Source: Siniperca chuatsi (taxonomy: Eukaryota; Chordata; Actinopteri; Centrarchiformes; Sinipercidae). From it: 64,000 bases of DNA. A model generated the notes under the pieces. It was given only the letters and a program-made list of their open reading frames with translations. It ran no database searches and was not told the origin of the DNA. The stretch is taken from assembly GCF_020085105.1 (NCBI RefSeq), contig NC_058062.1, positions 6,861,945 through 6,925,944 on the forward strand, given 5' to 3'. The translations under genes were made by a program, and so were the position numbers. Of this stretch, positions 62,079-64,000 are shown piece by piece. Each line of letters starts with the position of its first letter. Positions within the stretch are counted from its first letter, which is position 1.

Positions 62079-64000
62079 TGTGCAAACAAACGTGAAACAC
62101 GGGCAAGCCAACACCTGTACTCATAGCCAGACAGTTGTTGCCTGTCAGTATTGAATAAGACAAGCACTGCAATGATATACTGTGAAGTAGGATAGTTTAC
62201 AGAAGCCAAGACAAAGAGAAAGAACTAACAGCATGATATACAAAACATAAAAATACAAATGAATAAAAGTAATACAAATAAGTCAATATAAAAACTGGAC
62301 TTTAAGCTAAAATGTAATAATAAAACTTCCAAAGAACAGGATTATCTATGCATGGCAGGCCTCTAGCACATCACACTGGAAATACTTAAAAGGCCATATA
62401 TTCTCCAGTCTTAATAAAAGCAGGATTAGACCTGGCCTGGAGACCATACAGTGGGAAAAATCATGAGGAGATATTCGCTGAATTTGACAAAAAAAGATGT
62501 GTATTGGATTCGAATTGCATACCCCAGCTTTAAGGAGACCTTTCAAAGGGGTTTTATACTTTCAGCAATGTTTTTTTCCCAGGTCCAATGTTCGTTGTAT
62601 GTTTCCCTGGGTCATTATGTTGAAATCATCCACCTACAGCATATAGCCTACTGATGTTATACTCCTTGAAACCTGTGCCCTCAAATTTGCGAAGTAGAAC
62701 TGTGAAGATAGCCCTTATTTATAGCCCTTTGACCTAGGACCCTGGGAACGGATGAGCCTGTCCTTAACTCTGGCTGACTGATACATTTGCAAATAACAGC
62801 TTTTTGGAGCTGTAAGTGTGATACTGCTATATGCACAGTAGATGGTAGTGTGGCTCTGTCTCACAAGGCTCTGGCTTTTCGGTTGACTTTACAATGTTCA
62901 CATTTGTTTTTTAACAGATATGTGAAATAATTAAGTCCCATTGTGTCTCCTCTCACTCTGCAGCAAATATAGCCTATTGCACAGTGTCTCTGTTTAATTT
63001 TAAATATAGGATTTAGTAGGGGAATGGTTGAGACTTCCCTCCTGGCTTGCCAAACGTTCTCATGTGAAGGAGCCCCAGTCAAAGATAGTACAAAGTAAAA
63101 CTTCTGTGATCAAAGGTTTTGTCTCAGGAACAGATGTCTGAGAAGACATTTTCATAATTGCTGCTGTAAATAAAGGTTAGTGGATTAAAGTAGTCATTCT
63201 TATACATTCCTCATTTAGTTAGTCTTTTTTAGGGTCCCATGGAATTCCTTAGACCCCAAAGTGGCTCCCACTCTTATGTCCAAGTGAAGCACAGCCATAC
63301 TCTCTGCCGCCCTGAGTCCTCGCAGTTCTCTGTGCAGTTTTTGTTACTCAGCTGTACCACTGCTGAATGCTTAATTGACTGCATCAGCACTGTGTGATCA
63401 ACAGCCATTCTATGTTTATCAGGGACAGTGGAGATGTTGATGATGATGTTTGAATTCAGATTAACAGTAGAAAGGCCAATCCGTACTGCACTGATGTCTG
63501 TTTTGATGTCGGCCTTCCTATTTTTTGGGAGGAGAGACAGGACGACCACATATTTGGCCCTTGATGCTGCACTCCTCCTGCTGCTCTCCCCTCCATCTCT
63601 CGCTCCCTGTTAGTCTCAAAGGGGGGTAGATGAAATATTCAGAGGGGGCTGTCAGTGCACAATGTGCCTCCATTAGCGGGATGTGTTGCAGGATGGCTGC
63701 TGGAAGACTTAACTCAAGGCAGGTCACAGCAGGGAGAGCAACACATAAGCACTGCAGGTCTCTAGTTTCAATGTTCGACTGATCTTCATTTATGGTTCCT
63801 AATAAGAAGCCAATCGATATGCTGGCACACTGTCTTTTAGACATTCAATTAAATTCATACATCACACCGGTCGTGTTTATCTAAATCACTACACTATTAA
63901 CTTGTGTTACCAGTGTAGATCTACACAAATGTGGTTATATTGATCAGGTTTTGGAGTATTTTACCATTTTGTAACATTCTTATATGGATATTTACAGTGT
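62079..64000. other. Region upstream of the TFIIIA/P43-like gene; nothing recognised
   Basis: No conserved exon, RNA gene or transposon end is recognised on either strand. Open frames such as 63518-63844 have no domain and overlap frames on the other strand. Confidence 0.5.

Noticed and set aside
1..64000. tRNA, rRNA, snRNA genes or CRISPR arrays
   Set aside because: No cloverleaf, known RNA motif or regularly spaced repeat array was seen by eye; an RNA-family search was not possible.
62079..64000. Further coding exons upstream of the zinc-finger gene
   Set aside because: No conserved peptide with proper splice sites was found; the ATG at 61869 has the TATA promoter close upstream, so no extra 5' exon is needed.

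Overview
This window comes from a bony-fish nuclear genome, most likely a percomorph teleost. The evidence is small to medium spliced exons with vertebrate protein sequence, many (CA)n/(TG)n microsatellites, and many short terminal-inverted-repeat (MITE-like) elements in introns and intergenic DNA. There is no operon, phage, CRISPR or bacterial structure.

Three protein-coding genes can be reconstructed exon by exon. (1) fbxl20, + strand, 797-11306, 15 coding exons, 436 aa: an F-box/leucine-rich-repeat E3 ligase receptor ending in a CaaX box. (2) stac2, + strand, 18125-41516, 11 coding exons, 422 aa: a C1 + SH3 adaptor of L-type calcium channels. Its first intron (8.8 kb) begins with a GC donor. 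(3) A nine-zinc-finger TFIIIA-family gene, - strand, 59192-61869, 9 exons, 372 aa. Its tail lacks the TFIIIA activation motif, so it looks like the 5S rRNA storage protein P43 (thesaurin-b, 42Sp43) rather than TFIIIA itself.

Layout: 1-796 upstream/5' UTR of fbxl20; 797 to about 13.55 kb fbxl20 with a 2.2 kb 3' UTR; 13.55-18.1 kb intergenic, holding a 189-bp block present twice; 18.1 to about 43.8 kb stac2 with its 3' UTR; 43.8-58.9 kb a gene-free stretch of repeats and microsatellites; 58.9-62.1 kb the TFIIIA/P43-like gene and its compact TATA promoter; 62.1-64 kb nothing recognised. fbxl20 and stac2 are in the same relative order and orientation as FBXL20-STAC2 on human 17q12. The zinc-finger gene is not a neighbour of STAC2 in human.

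The genes do not form one pathway. FBXL20 acts in protein turnover (in neurons, presynaptic RIM1), STAC2 modulates CaV1 channels, and the zinc-finger protein probably binds 5S rRNA in oocytes. I found no convincing new multi-gene system. The most interesting points are the P43-like gene and its promoter, the GC-AG intron of stac2, a perfect 24-bp hairpin inside stac2 intron 1, a candidate alternative last exon of stac2, and several foldback or compound inverted-repeat elements.
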